Origin: Sclerodactyla briareus
Lineage: Eukaryota; Echinodermata; Holothuroidea; Dendrochirotida; Sclerodactylidae
Length of the DNA: 64,000 bases
Assembly: GCA_026419785.1 (NCBI GenBank)
Contig: JAODTK010002087.1
Span: forward strand, 248,001-312,000
Reading direction: 5' to 3'
The position numbers and the translations under genes are program-made. Shown one piece after another: positions 1 to 15,000 of the stretch (position 1 is the first letter of the stretch; each line of letters begins with the position of its first letter). The notes below the pieces were generated by a model. That model was not told the origin of the DNA. It did not search any database and worked only from the letters and a program-made list of their open reading frames with translations.

Positions 1-95
1 CAGTCGGATGTAAGACCACCTACTGAGGATACCCAAGTACTTGGTACCTGGAACATCATGGATATGGGGTAGGTTCCAGTGGTATCGACGCCCAT
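1..95 (-). CDS. ABCA1-like: ABCA visible exon 29: TM11 start, runs off the left edge
   Basis: A strong acceptor CTCTCTCTTTCAG opens WASIPL (phase from exon 28), then after a short frame break [20 protein letters not shown]. This equals ABCA [20 protein letters not shown]. It is cut by the window edge; the rest of TMD2 and NBD2 must lie to the left. Confidence 0.9.
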   Translation of the reverse strand, partial: MGVDTTGTYPISMMFQVPSTWVSSVGGLTSD

Positions 96-3000
96 CTGAA
101 AGAGAGAGGAGACCCAGTGACAGACCTTTACACGAACAAAGATTTGACATGCTAAAAAGCTACAATTGGTAGACTACCAAAAACTGTGTTAGTGTCTTCT
201 GGGGGCAATTTTCAGCTTGGGTTGCTATTGGTCATTTGCAATCCACACTAATGCCTCCCACACAGATCAACATGAAAGTTGGTAAGCATGAAGGTCATCC
301 AAGGTCACAATGTGCAGCTCACACACAGTTTTTTTTCATTGGGTGTTTACATGAAAAATGGTTGGCAAAGTTATCAAAGGGCATCCAAGGCAATCTTGGC
401 ATTGATGGTGTCACAAGAAAATTGAGAATGACAAGAACGTTGAAAGTCATTTGGAGATCCTCAGAGGTCATAGTCGGCTACTTCCCATGATTTACATGCT
501 ACATGGATACTATTTATAGTTCATAACGAACTTATACTGTATGAGGAAAAGTTCAAGGTCATTCAGAGTTTACAAAGTTCAAATAACTAAACGTTGATTA
601 ATATGCTGGGTTTTTTTTTTTCAAATGTAAAACTGATCCTCACATAGGCAACTAATATGCGGGCAAAATGTTGAAAATCATTCTAAAGTCACCAGGTTAA
701 CTGGAGGTCACATAAAAATTCTGGTTGAACCATGCTGCAGCCCATTTTGGGGGTCAAATAACTGAACATAATAAAACTCGAGCCTCAGAATCATGTTTGA
801 ACTAATTTGGTATTACAGTGGATTCGCCCATAGCTACAAAGACATTTACAGTTGCGCTTGTTCTGTTGAATTGTATGTATTTATCTTCTGACGTTATCTG
901 ATCTACCACCCATCACAGAACCTACCCATAGAGTATAAACAACATGAGCAGAGACGGGAAGACATCGGGCCCGATGAAGGCTTGCAGTTAAAGATGAAGC
1001 AAGAGATGATCGCAGCAGCCATGGGATCATAAAGTAATCGGGCAACAAAATGAATACTCCATTAAATAACAGTTGCATATTATAGATCATTAAATTCGCT
1101 AATCACATTTCCATCATATCAAACTTTATATCACCAAATATATGGAGAGGCTACCACAGTCATCTCTGCTGTAGTCTCCACTGTAGCTCTTAGATACTCT
1201 TTTCAGCACTATAACTCGCAATGTCTAAGGAAAGCTGTTACAAACCCAATTTAGCATTCCACTGATCTCTTCTGGATGCATCCAGATTGAAACACTTAGG
1301 AATAGGTTTTTAGGTCTCTTTGTCACACTGAACAATGCAGTTCACGGGCTATTATTGTTCTAGCACCTGTTGAGTGCCACTGTAATCAGGGTGCGCTGGG
1401 ATGCCCAAATGGCAGGGATGAGTGCTATTGGGTTCGCATTTGGATGCCACTGAAATGTAGTGCAACCCTAATAAATAGGTTTGTTGGGTCCTAATTGATC
1501 CACAAAACCCTTTCAGTGATAGGGAGATTCAGATGGGTGTTAAGTGTGGAAAAAATATGTACAAACTTCATGCGAATTGCAAGTTTGCTGAAAAACTTAC
1601 CAGATCCCATGACAGCGTTGAGAGCCAGTAGACCAGCCGGTGAACTCCGCTGACAATATGCAAGTGCTTAGCATTGTTGACCCTTTCTGTTATCACGTTA
1701 GGATGACAACCCAGCAGGGACGAAAGCAAAGCCCCGAACATGACAAAGGGGCGATGAATGAACTCATGATGAAGATTTGCGTGCTGGTGAATGAAAAACA
1801 GAAACCATATGTAGTGATTAGAAGGTGTTGTGTATGTGTGTGTGTGTTATTGGATGTGACTCATTCTGACAGCGTGCAGTGGGATCTGTGATTATCGTGA
1901 CATCTCTGCAGTCGAGCCCATTTGTTCTGGAAGCCATTCCACTTTTGTTTTTCTTCTGAATACAAATGTGACAAACAGTTTTGAGAACAAATTAATATTG
2001 CAATCTCTAGCTGTGAAATTAACAGGTTACTGGTGTGAGCAAGTTCTCCAATGCAGTAATCTGCCCGTTTGTTGGAGGGGGACGGTTTAGCCTCGATCGA
2101 CATATCCATAACCAGCACAATCAGGAGCATCCTTCGACAGATATTACAGTATTTCAGTCTCTATCTAGCTGTGGTACCTCTAGGATCATGATATAATAAT
2201 ATGTCCAATGCTGTAACCTGCCTGATTCTGAGGAACCAAGTCGAACTCGTCATATTTATTAATTTGTAGTTGTGTGATACTGTCATACGGTAGGGTGGTT
2301 AATGGGTTTCTGAGAAGTTCAGAAGGGGGGTAGCCTGGGGGCCCCCATTAGTGTAGGAGTAAACATAGCATACAGATACTGGGAAGACAGATACAGTATA
2401 TCAGTTTCTAGGTGTGATTACTGTCAACCTGAGGGGCTGGTTATATGAGAAGTTCTCGAGGGGTGCAGCCTGGACCCCCAGAAAGTAGAGAGTAACATAG
2501 CAGCAGTACTAGGTAGACACGATACCAGTATATCAGTTTCTAGTTGTGGAATTCAACTGATGGGCGGTTGTTGAGAGGTTCTCCAAGAGGTGCAGCCTGG
2601 ACCCCAGAAAGAGTAGAGAGTAACTAGTATACAGCTAACTTACAGAATTTCATTTTCTAGCTGTGGATAACTGTAGGTTTATGGGGTGGTTATATGTGTG
2701 ATGCCTAATCTGCAGATGAATCAGATGGGTCAGGTTGGCCCGCCAGCGAGTAAAATTGTTATCACATTTGATGTATGTCGGTTAACGCATGGTAATCCGT
2801 TGTGGTCGTTTACCCAGATCTATTATGAAAGAAATAGTCAATGTCACATCTCCACAGAAACTAGGACAAGTCATACAGATGTAAACAATATCTGAAAATA
2901 AGGGTGAGGCAGCTCATCAAGGAAAACGAATACCTTGGACAACTCTATAACTATAAAATGCATTGTTACTCTGGCCTAACAACCATTTATACTTCATTTT

Positions 3001-6000
3001 TTGGAAGGGTCAAATTTAGGTTTCCATTAAACAGTCTCTAACATTCAAAATTTTTACACTCGCAGTGTATGTCTCATATTTGGTGTTCTACAGGGTCAAC
3101 ATTGCAGATGATTCGTGGCAAAGTGAGCCTGTAATTTACACCAGCGAGGAAAATCAGGGCGCTTGAACCCCCATGTCCTTCGCGGCTTGTGATATGCATT
3201 GTTTAACTGGTTGTGATGTGAATTGTTTCACGGTTTGTGATAATGCACTGTTTCACGGGTTGGTTTGATATGCATTGTTCACTGACCTAGTCTTGTTTAA
3301 GACGTGGGAGGTAACCCTGCCGATATGCGCTTCCATTCCTGGGTAAGCCTTTTCACATGTCGGAGGTGCGCCTGCCAGTAACCGGCCGTGTTTCACAACT
3401 GTAACACACGTCGTGTCCAGATTGTCAGTGCCCCCCGCGGACCTCTATAAATTGTATGAGACAAGTTGCTTCAATATTGGGAGGGAGCCAATCACGAACA
3501 GATAGAGTACACACCCCCAGACCAAACGGACAAGACGATTATATGCACAGAGCTGTGGTGTCAATCAAAGTGCATATTTTTTTTTTTTATTGCAGCCAGA
3601 TAATGTAACGTTCACTCAGACGGTGAGGACTATTTAAAAATGAATAATCGTCTCAACACAAGACTACTAATGACCCAGGCAGGGGGTGTTTGCTGGTGAC
3701 GTATCGATAGGTACCTGTTGGGGTCCTAGGGACTGTGGAATAGCCTTCTGGTGGTGCTCGTATAATGTTATTCCAACAGCACTAATGAGGCCATACTCTC
3801 CAAACTTTTTTTTGTGAGAGAGTTTCCTTTTGCCTATGTGCCCAACGACGGAACATTCATTAAATAGGTGCTACATAAATGCTGACTATTATTATGCATT
3901 AATTTGTCCATGCCCTAGAGTGTATACCAAGACATACACTATTTGAAGCCTTGCCACTTTGTCAGAAGTTATATCTATTTTTTCATATGGTTATGATGTT
4001 CTCCTGCCCTCCATGATTCTTTGAGATTCTCTCGTAAATCCCTTTGAGTAACATTTCCCCCTAAAAGTTAGAAGCTGGGGACCTCCTGAAAATTACCTAC
4101 CTTAAGTGTTCCTAATTGTGACCATGGAGAAGGAGGACCTCATAAATCTCATCAAAGAATTCCTTTTCTCAGGGAGATACACCTGAGAGAAGAAACAAGA
4201 ATATACAACCATAAGAGTCAAACCACGATACAATACCAAAACAACGGATAAACAAAGAATACCCCAACACAAACCAGGCAAAATATAATGGAAAAGGCAC
4301 ACAACAGCAACCTATACAAAGTGTAACAAAAGAGAGTAGTGATGCATGGAGGACTAGTGTTAGACTGAAGACTGAAGTGCACATCAGTGGGGAAGGGGGC
4401 CCCCCCCCACTATAAAAAAAATGCCAGTTAAAAATTATGTGTACCCGACAGCAACCTGCTTCCTAGGGAGGAGTTCTAAAGATGTAAAATCATTTCCTTT
4501 TGTGATGATGAGTCAGCAATTGTCAAGGTGGACCCAGCAGCCCCCTCTAGTTGGGGCTCCAAATCAATTAGCTTATTGGATTTATAATGCAGCCCGTACA
4601 CGTTAATTCGGTGCTATACCTTCCATTAGTGGTATTTTAGACTTTCGATTGGTCGTATCCATTTTTAAGATCTTGAATGTCTTATTCATTTACAAGTGTC
4701 AGTATTAGTGCATATTTTTCCTAATCGACTGGTCAATGCAATACTGTAGGCTTGTTAGGCTTGTTACAAATACAAACATTGAAACAACTGGTAACAGGTT
4801 ATGTAGGATATAATAACATGCAAAGAGGCACCCTGTAACAGAAAACAAGTCCTAGCATATCAGTGAGGTCAAGTTGAAAACCTGCATCAGGTTGTGTCCT
4901 ACACTTGAGGTTGATCATACATTATGCCTCTATAACTGTGTGTGAATAGATAGGACCTGCAAGACTTCTAGGAGAACTCAGAGCAAGAGGTATGTTCATT
5001 GCTTTTCTTATATTTTTTTCAAAATTCCACAGTGACTTTAATGGACGTTGTAAAAAGACTTTTGTTATCTTGTCACATGTTTGAATATGAAATTAAAAAA
5101 AATCTGCCCTTGGTTGCATAGTGAGGACACAGCGGTACTGTGCACTGCGTCATCATTGCACAACTTTCAAAATCCCCCAATAGTGTGACTTAGTCAACGA
5201 CTAAGCAACCAAACGTGCATAGCATTACAACCCTGTGTGCATGTACGTTTGCACTCGGCGCCCAGACTTAGCAGATCACTTGTGCAATATCATGATTTCT
5301 TTCAAACAAATAAGTGAAATTTCACTTAGAACAAATGGATGCATAATCACACTATTGTATACTCTGACTGATATAGTGAAGTTAGGGCCTACAACCGATT
5401 AGTAAAGGTCACCAGAACCAATAAATTGCCCCCTCCCCAAAAATCTTTCGAACTTGCTCAATCCGAAGTTACACAACCAAAGGGTCTATTAGGGGTCCCC
5501 ATAGGCTTGAGTAGAGATTTTACTGTACAAATTTCCCATTGACATTCGACATGGAATGCCAAAATCCTATTGCGTCATTGAATCACATGACTGCCCCTTG
5601 TTTTGGTCAGATTGATTTATTTATGTCAGCGAAATCCCGTCAATTTCGTTGGAATTTTTTCATCAAGAAATTGGGGCGAAAATGCTAATTTGAAAAGGGG
5701 GGAGGGGTAGTGTGTAGTAAAGATTTGAAGGTAGTGTGTTTTCGACAAGGTTCGAAAGGTTTATGAGTTGGACTAGTATAGCATTGCTATCGTGTTATTC
5801 AGTTATAAACAGCGCGCTTACGTCACAATCAAGGAGTATTCCCCAAATAGGCTATTATGCAGCTGTGCCACCCGTACGTTGTGTTATGATGCAATAGCCA
5901 AAGGCACAGAGTTTGAGTTTGTCGGTTGGGTGTTTCGGATCAGGAGGGGGTCGTCGGAATGCTCAAAATACGGTGAAACCTGGTTTGAAAAGATGCAGAA

Positions 6001-9000
6001 AAGTGGAGAACATGTTTCTTGCCTGGAGTACCCCTCAACCTCAAACTACTACCAATGTAGTGGTAACATGAAGAGAGTCATCAGTGTCGCCACGACCTTC
6101 AACTGGGGGGGTAAAGCACTAACTACAGTGGCATGTATACTAAGACCAAATTCTGATACACAGCTCTGAAATGTGCTGCCTGTTACGAATCTCTGCAGCT
6201 GGGGCCGCCTCATGACATTATCCACCATGGACAGATGAAGAAATGAATAGCTGCTGACATTTTCACTTTTTCACCTATAGTGGGGAAGTTAGCTAGGTGA
6301 ACCTCCTCATGGTTGTGGGAGGAATTACCTGCAGGACAGACCCAAATTAGAGCACAGCAGACTACAGGGCAATAAGTTTGGGGAATGATTAGTATTTGAC
6401 CACCAGATGACTGATACTATTTGTACAGTTTTTTTTTTTACTACGATTCCAAATTTTCATGGACATTCACGATTGTAGCTAAATTGTCAACAGGCTGATG
6501 TGGGTAATGGCTGATTCTGGAGCAGCTCCCCCGAATAATGTATTAAAGCATATTGAGCAAATGTGACCGAGTTGATACTGTTGAGATTGTGAAACGTGCA
6601 TCGCAAACCTATATCAGGTTAGAATTAGTATTCTTGGGGTTAAGATATGAGGGGGATTTGTTGAACGGACAAGCCAGCAGGCCCCGTCTGATCAGGTTAC
6701 ACTGTTAGGTGTAGTAACAGGACACCACTGGACTATAAATGGCCTGACATTAGCATCCAGAATGACATAATGGCAGAAAGGTCAGATCTTCTGTTGGGCA
6801 AGCAGGCATGAGGTTATGGCTGAGAGGATCGGAGGGGTTCAGATGAGAGACATTAGGGTTAGGGAGGGTGTGATGATAGGAGTGTGATTAGGGTGAGGAG
6901 TGATTGGTTGGGGTGAGAGGAGTGATTAATTAAAGTTGAGAGGTTCAGTGGTTTACAGTTGAGAGGAGGGTGGGTTCGAATACAAATTGGTAGGGTTAGG
7001 AAGAGAGAAGATTGGGTCGGGGAGAGAAAGGGTGGGGAAAGGTGAGAGGGAGGGACAGGTTAGGATGAAATGAAAATTGAAGGGTGGGTCAGGTGGGAGG
7101 GAGGGTGGGTAAGATGAGAGAATGGGTGGGTTAGTGTGGGAGGATAGAATGGGGATGGGTTTTCCTGTCAGTGTGAGAGGAAGGGGGTCAGTGTGAGAGG
7201 GAGGGGGTCAGTGTGAGAAGGAGGGGGTCAGGTTGAGAAAGAAGGGTGGGCTTGTGTGTGAGAAAAAGTGTAGGATGAGCGGGGGGTATGTTGAATGACG
7301 TTAGGATGAGAGGGAGAGTGAATTAGGGGGAAAGGGTGAGGGGTGGGAAGAGTGAGAGGGAAGGATGGAATAGTGAGAGGAAGAGGGGATATGGTAAGAG
7401 GAGGGGTAGAGGTGAGTTGGGTTAAGGAGGGAGGAATCACATCAGTGATGGGGAAAGAGGTGGAAGAAAGTTTGGGGAGACGGATGGGTGGATTGATTGG
7501 TGAAGTACTCAAGAACAATTATCAATCTCCTTGCTACAAGTTGTCATTTCTAACACATGGAACATACAGTCAGTCAGGGAGAGATGATTTAGTGGTCAGT
7601 GGATATGAGTGCTTAGTACATGGGGAAAAATAACCGTACTGATCATGCGAATTATATCAACAACAATTATTTTTTAAGATAGTGAATTGGCCAGAGGGTT
7701 TGGGTAACGTACGTTAGGTCCATGCATATAATTTGTGTTTAGTAGCTACTGACACACAGAGGACAGATTATACTGCTGGCAAGTCAATTGTCACCTCTGA
7801 ATAACAGAGTGTTCTTTATTCCAGCAGATCGTTTCTCTGTCGATCAAAACCTCCTGAAGAAGTAACAGCCTGTTTGAAAAGAAACAAAAACAATTCAAAT
7901 AATATATATAGATATGATAATATAGATATAATATAATATATATATTTAGAAGTAAGATTTGCACCATGACTATTACTTGTGAAAGGGGCGAAACGGCATG
8001 TGAAAACTATTGAAAAGAAAACCAGAAAGCCAAAAGGCCTTCAGTGATCCTTGGACGGCTTTCTTGAAACCATACAGCAGGACACAAGTACAAATGGGGG
8101 ATTGCACCAGCTCAATAACGGGGAAAATAACATCTGACAAATTTCCCATTTTTCCAAACAAAACTATAGGGTCCGTAATCTTGATAAAAAAGCTACACAC
8201 TAAATTTGAGGGTTTCAAAACTCGGGGACCAAGATTTACCTCTGACTGACCTAAAACAACAGGGTTAATGTCCTCATTATGGGAAATACACATACCAGTA
8301 GGGCTTAATCAATCCAGGTGGGGTCAAGTTAGTCACGCCAAATTTGCAAAATACACGTTTTCACTCTGATTTCCTATTTTACACACCAACTTTCAACCAA
8401 TCAGACCAACCATTCTGGACTTATCGTGTTCACAAAGTTTTCAGACTTTGACCTCTGGGGACCTCAGATGACCTCTGACCTGACCCCAAAAACAACGGGT
8501 TCTAACTAATATGGGAAACACACATACCAAGTAGGAGCGTTATCTATCCAGGTGGGGCGAGCTATCCCAGGCATCACATACCACATACACACTGTCATGA
8601 CTGATAGATTCCTATGACTTGTCAAGAATCAAAAAACTGACCGAGTGTGGGAGGCACAGCTTCATTGGTGTGAAGTGATAGCAAGCAGAACCAGGTTTGC
8701 TAAGGAGCATAGTGATTCACTGAATTATTCTGAATAAACTTTGACCTAGTGACCCAAAACAGATCCGGTACTCTATGGAATTGAATTACCAAATTCCACA
8801 AGTCAATCTCAACAGGATAATAGAATACAATTCTACCCTCATTGGATCAATCGTTTCGTGACGATCATGTTTACATAATTTTTCAACTTTGCACTCTGTT
8901 GATTTTGCGACCTGATCCAACTATCATGTTCGCACAAATTGCTCATTTATTACTACGAAAGTATCTAATGGTTTTCCCTAAACTAAAGTTCTTGGGGCAC

Positions 9001-12000
9001 TCATAAAATACAACCACACATGTCAGCTTGGCCACACAACAAGCATTCTAGACTTACCATGTTGACAAGGTTTTCATTTTCTCACACATTGAACATACAG
9101 TCAGTCAGGGAGAGATGATTAGTTGGGTCCAGTGATCTGGTGCTTAGTACATGGGGAAAAATAACCGTACTGATCATGCGAATTATATCAACAACAATTA
9201 TTTTTTTTAAGATATGAATTGGCCAGAGGTGGGTACGTTAGGATCCATGCATATTATTTGTGTTTGTAGCTACTGCACACATCGGAAGATCTAACATGCA
9301 TGGCACGTCCCAGTCACCTCTGAATAGAGTGTTCTTTATTCCACAGATCGTTTCTGTCGATCAAAACCTCTGAAGAAGTAACAGCCGTTTGAAACGAACC
9401 ACACTTAAATATATAATACTACTAATAATATATCATATATATATATATATATATAAATATTAGAAGTAAGATTTGCACCATCTATTACTTTTGAAAATGG
9501 GCGAAACGGCATGAAACTATTGAAAAGACAAACAAGAAGCCAAAGGCTCAGTGACTTCTTGACTCTTTCTGACAGCCTACAGCCAGACACAAGTACAAAT
9601 GGGGGATTGCACCAGCTCAATAACGGCAAACATAACATCTGAACAATTTCCATTTTTCCAACCAACTATAGGGTTCCTGTACTCTGATAAAAAGCTACAC
9701 ACTAAATTTGAGGGTTTCAAACCCTGGTGACCCCAGATTCCCTCTGACCTGACCCTAAAAACATGGGTTTAATGTCTCATTATGGAAACACACCTACCAG
9801 TAGGAGCTTAATCATCCAGGTTGGTCAAGTTTGTTTCACAAGCCCAAATTTGCTAAAAGATCAACTTTCTCACTTTGATTCCTATTTTCACACCAAATTT
9901 CAACCCAATCGACCAACCATTCCTGGACTTATCGTGTTCACAAGTTTTCATACTTTGACGTCTGGTGCCTCAGATGTCTCTGACCTGACCCCAAAACAAA
10001 AGGGTTCATACACTCATTAATGGGAAACACACATACCAAGTAGGAGGCTTATCTATACAGGTGGGGTCGAGCTATCCCAGGCATCACATACACACATACA
10101 CACTGTCATGCCTGCGCAATAGATTTCCTAGACTTTGTCAGGAATCAAGGAAACTGTACCTGAGTGGTGGATTGCACAGCTTAATGGGGATGTGATAGCA
10201 AGCATAACCAGGTTGCTAAGGAGGCCATAGTGAGCCTTGAATTATTTCTGATAAACTTTGGACCTAGTTGACCCAAACCATCCTGTACTCATTATGGGAA
10301 TGAAAATTACCAAATTCCCACAAGTCAATCTCAACAGGATAATAGAATAAAATTTCTACCTCATGGATCAACCGTTCTTGACCTATCATGTTTAAAAAGA
10401 TTTTTCAACTTTGCACTCTGTTGATTTTGCCTGACCTGATCCAAATATCATGTTCTCACAATGTCCAATTTATTACTAGAAAGTATCTACAATGTCTTCC
10501 CTACACATAAGGTTCTTGGGGCACCTCATAAAAATACAACACCAACAATGTCAGCTTGGCCAAAACAAGCATCTAGACTTACCATGTTGACATGAGTTTC
10601 AGACTGACCTCAAAACAAAAGGGGTCATGTCCTCAGTGAAGGGAACACACATACCACTCTTTCATTTTTCCAGACATTGTCAGTTGCCATATTAGCAAGC
10701 GAGGCATCACATACACACATGTACAAAACACATGATATGGTCATGACTGCAATCATGGATCAGCCAGAGACTGAAAAATATCCCCAAAGACTAATCTCCC
10801 AAATCACATGAAACTAAAACCCATTTTCTATTGTGGATCCGAAATGACACAAATATCTTTGCACAGAACAATATGGCTGTTCTCATCAGAAGCTACGCGA
10901 TCTTCCAAACTCTCACCTACTTGGTGTGCTACATATGTAGGAATTGCTCGCACAGCGGATTTTAGGTGAAAAATCCCACTGAATGCTAAAGAGCCCTTAT
11001 TTTTGTTTTTTCTCACTAAAAGAATAAGAGTTGCAGATGGAACATGGATAGACAGGAATATACTGCGTATTCAGTTCCGTTTAGCGCCCAGGGTGCTTGC
11101 AGAGTTTACAGGTGTAACTTCCTCTGTTTTATATTTTTTTGGGTGTATTTATTGCAGGACTAACACTGTGTACGTGCCTTTCTATTTCCCCATGCGTGCA
11201 TCTTTCCCCCCTCCCCCCCCTCCACCCTCCCCACTCGCCTTCCCCAAAAAGACTCACAAAACGATCGTTCATCCATCGTAACATAAATTGGTTGTATGCT
11301 ATGCAAGTGCGCTATACGAAACAGGCTCAAACTACGGATGGGCTTATGGTAATACACGCACACATAGTGCATGCCACCACCTAACCATTGCCTTCATTTG
11401 GCATAATACCGAAGCTAACAGAAAATAGTTTCAGGCTTTTCGGGCCACGCGTATCAACTTTATATTTTACAAGTTTGCAAAATAGTTGGGTGGGCGCTTA
11501 CAGATATGGGCACTTAGCGGAATGAATCGGTACTACAGAACATGCAGTAGTATTGGCTCACTGATCAGTGACAATGCATGGTATAAATCATGAGGGCAAA
11601 ATAAGGAAGTAGGCATTGGAGCATGTCTTTTTTTTCGTAAGGCAGAATGCAGAAGAATCTAAAAACGATAAAGATGGAGAGAGGCCCTTCATTCTAAGAT
11701 AGACCTTGTCAGAATTAGAGCGCAAATACCGGACCGAACAATTTTATTTCACTCTTGAGAAACCCTGAACCAGTGTAAGGGTGAGGGGGGGAACTTACCA
11801 CTCAGATTCATTTCCCACATCTGGCCATTGTGAGAGGTCTGGTTGAGCTCTCCACCAGGCCTTGCATCTTTTTCATCTGTTTTCATTAGCTTGGATCATT
11901 GCTAGTTCATTGTTCAGTAGGAACGCTATCCACCAAACTGCCAAGGAGAACAGGCGGTTTCCTTTGAGGAAATAGCAATCAGTATCGATTGAAGTACTGC

Positions 12001-15000
12001 ATCTAAACGGAGGGATTGCTCAATCTGAGCTACGTGCATGTAACTTACTTCCTCGCTGAGTTTTGTTTTGAGCCTTCCCCGCTTCGAAAGATCACTCTAC
12101 GAAGGACCTACTTCAGCAAGCACACAGTGTTTTTATCATTGTTAATATTTTTCTTTGAGACTCAGAACGCTGTTGTTTGTTAACAGCAAATGATCAACGA
12201 TCAACTGAGTCCCACAATTCCCTACTCATTCAAAATCAACTGGGTGTTTCCGATTTTTACTCAAATCTTCTATGATGTTAACGCATGGTTTGATTTCCCA
12301 CAAAAGGTGAGGGAGCATCTGATCACCCAATAATCTCTTTTGTTGCGACTCAACAACACCACACAAACTCCATAATCATCGTTGGTACAATTTGGGGGTC
12401 TTCAGACCATTCCTTCAACGGCCTGGTACCTCTGTTACTGTCTGGAAGGCAAGGACAGTGTTGGATTTTCCCGCAAGAGAGATTTAACAAATCTTTCTTA
12501 CCATGCATCATTTCAATTTTCAGTGCAATCAAACCACCGTCACTAATCAGTGATGAGTGAAAAATTTAGTTCGACGTCAAGAGGCAGGTTTATTTCTGAT
12601 TGTACTCAAATCTGATACTATGATGTTACCCAATGGGTGAGGAATGTCACCCCAATATCATTCCTTTGTTGCGACCTTCACACAAATCCACAACCATTGT
12701 TGGAGTTAAACTTGGGGTGACAGACCATGCACATGTTGGATTTTCCAGAGAGATTTGACAAAATTTTCTGTGCATCATTTCTCCCAACCGTCCAGAATCA
12801 TTTGTGAAAAGTGAAAAATTTGGGCATTGGACAAGTTGGGATGCAAAGCTCAAAGACAATTCCAGCTTTTGTATCAAAATGTATCATGTCACATTACCAT
12901 AACTATCTGTTTAGGCTGTATTTTCTTTTCATAAATACCTTTTTATTGGTTTCCTGCATTCTGATTGGCTAAAATGTTAATTCAAGACCATGTTCAAAGC
13001 CGCCTTTAACCCTCTTCAGACGACATAATGAATTTTGGGAGAATTTATGACTATCTGGATTCTGTTTGTCAGCTAGATACTAAAAAGCCTGGCTTCAAAA
13101 ATAAAGACTAGGCAATTCGCATCTTTTTAAAACTTCAGGTCCAACACACGAATATTACGAAACCTCCCACCTTATCCAGCCGAAGTTACCTGTGTATGTC
13201 TTTGATATCTAACTGAGAAGTTTTCTAGCTGCGAATTGGTGTAACATTGCTAGGTGGTAGGTGGTTTTCTAGATTGGTACTCCAGCCCATGTCAGTTCAA
13301 CTTTCTTCTGGAAGTTAACTGAAGGTTTCATGTGTTCAGCTCTTTGAGCATAAACAGCGTAGAAACTGTTTTGTGTTACTCTATGTGAAATTGAGGGGAA
13401 TTCGGCATTATGATTTTCAGACCTATTAGTACTGATTAATTACAACAGAAAATTAGAAATAAAACCCTTTTTATCTTTCCAGTTTATATTTAGAAATGAA
13501 GTTCAAAGGGTGCCTCAATCTTTTGTGTCCTTTAAGACTTCTGGAAAATTTTCATCGTTGTCTCAAATGCAATAGAAACCTTGAAACCCCCATAATTTAC
13601 CCCCTAACTAGTTCTCACACCACCCCCACCCCCCCCCCCCCCCTCCCCCCCCCCCCCTTCCCCTTCCCCCAAAAAAAAAAAAAAAGCTTGAATACAACAC
13701 TACTAGAACTCCCTTTGATATTTCCCCTTTCTCTAGTATTGAGGGCAAGCTTACATACATCACTACAATAACTAACTTCTAAGAATGTACCCCCTCTTTA
13801 TATTTGGACACTTGAATACAAAGTACATTCATTTACTACCTTTTCAACTGTACCCCTCTTTAGTATTCATGCAAGCCTTGATACATCTGCACAATAACTA
13901 CCTTTGAGGATTACCCTCTGTGTTTTGATGATGTCGTCACTGAGAATTGTGTCTGTTCATGTTTTGCAGTTGTTGGCGGTGGTGGCGGTGGTCGTGTTAG
14001 GGGGCGGGGTCCCTCCGTCTCCCGCAGGCACTCCTGGAAGCCAGTGTCACATGAGGGCAGGTCAGGCTACCATTCAGGTACAGCTCCATCAGAATCGTCC
14101 TGTACCATTGACATCCAGGCTGTCCCCCCTCCATCGACGTCTCACACCCAAAACCAAACTCTTCCCTGAAAACGAAGAGGAACGTAAATCGGTATTACGC
14201 AACATTCCCAATGCAACAAGCGATGCAGCGTTTCGCTCGTTTGTATTATATTCCGTTGAGGCAATATGCCCTCTGAAGCGCGTATACGAATCTTGGATAT
14301 GCGCGTGTAGACATGAAAAAGCTTCACGCAACTTACCATTCACGTTCGAAAAGTACTGCGCAATCGAGCAAGTATTGATTTTTGTGTTACTCTTACTAGC
14401 CTGAACTGTTATTGCAAAAACACTGAATGTTATTGCAAAGTACAGTCGGCTACGTGATGGGGATTAGCCAATCATAATCCTTTATTTGCAATAACGGATA
14501 TCTCAGGTTTGTAGCATCTAGAATATTGCCTTAGTCGAACAGAACGATCCTAATTTTTCACAAGTACCCCTTACATGATATGTTCAGTTTGGTTTGGTGA
14601 GGGATACTTGCCAAACAGGCCACAAGGGTGCAGGTGTGTTCCATTATCTGGAAACAATCGGTAATCGACATGCTGTAAGTAACACAACATCATACCATGT
14701 TCTGTTCTGCGTCTGCAGTAGCTCCCATGCAGGGGGATCAGCCTTCTGTTCCGTATCAAAATGCCTGGCAGTTTCATGAACTGTTTCATTTTCTAGTGTA
14801 ATTACCTGTAGTAAGGGAATTGGTTCATCCTGTGTGGATTTCTCCTGTTTCTGCTGATGTCCTGGCCACCCATTTTGGAGTATCGAGGGACTGTCTACAG
14901 TGGTTCAGGAGCTACCTGTCACACCCTCTATAATCAGTCAGAATTGTGACAAGTTTTCCCCCTAGACCCAAGGTTTCTCAGTACCCCAAGGCAGTGTAGC

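Noticed and set aside
1861..2130. Minus-strand open frame as the exon before exon 27
   Set aside because: A W-N-G-F-Q-N-K-W stretch vaguely recalls the family, but there is no splice support and the alignment is forced.
4102..4384. Hydrophobic minus-strand open frames that could be a missing TM exon
   Set aside because: No ABCA motif, and no acceptor or donor in a fitting phase.
5792..6169. 125-codon plus-strand open frame with several cysteines
   Set aside because: No recognised domain, no clear splice context; length is compatible with chance in 64 kb.
7228..7633. 96-codon open frames on both strands
   Set aside because: Low-complexity translations of the purine-rich array.
10828..11016. 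Minus-strand open frame with a possible GTGAGA donor
   Set aside because: No match to the expected ABCA segment; sequence looks like a dispersed repeat.
13904..14404. 166-codon plus-strand open frame
   Set aside because: It overlaps visible exon 25 on the other strand, which has ABCA motifs, splice sites and matching phases. The plus frame is a shadow.
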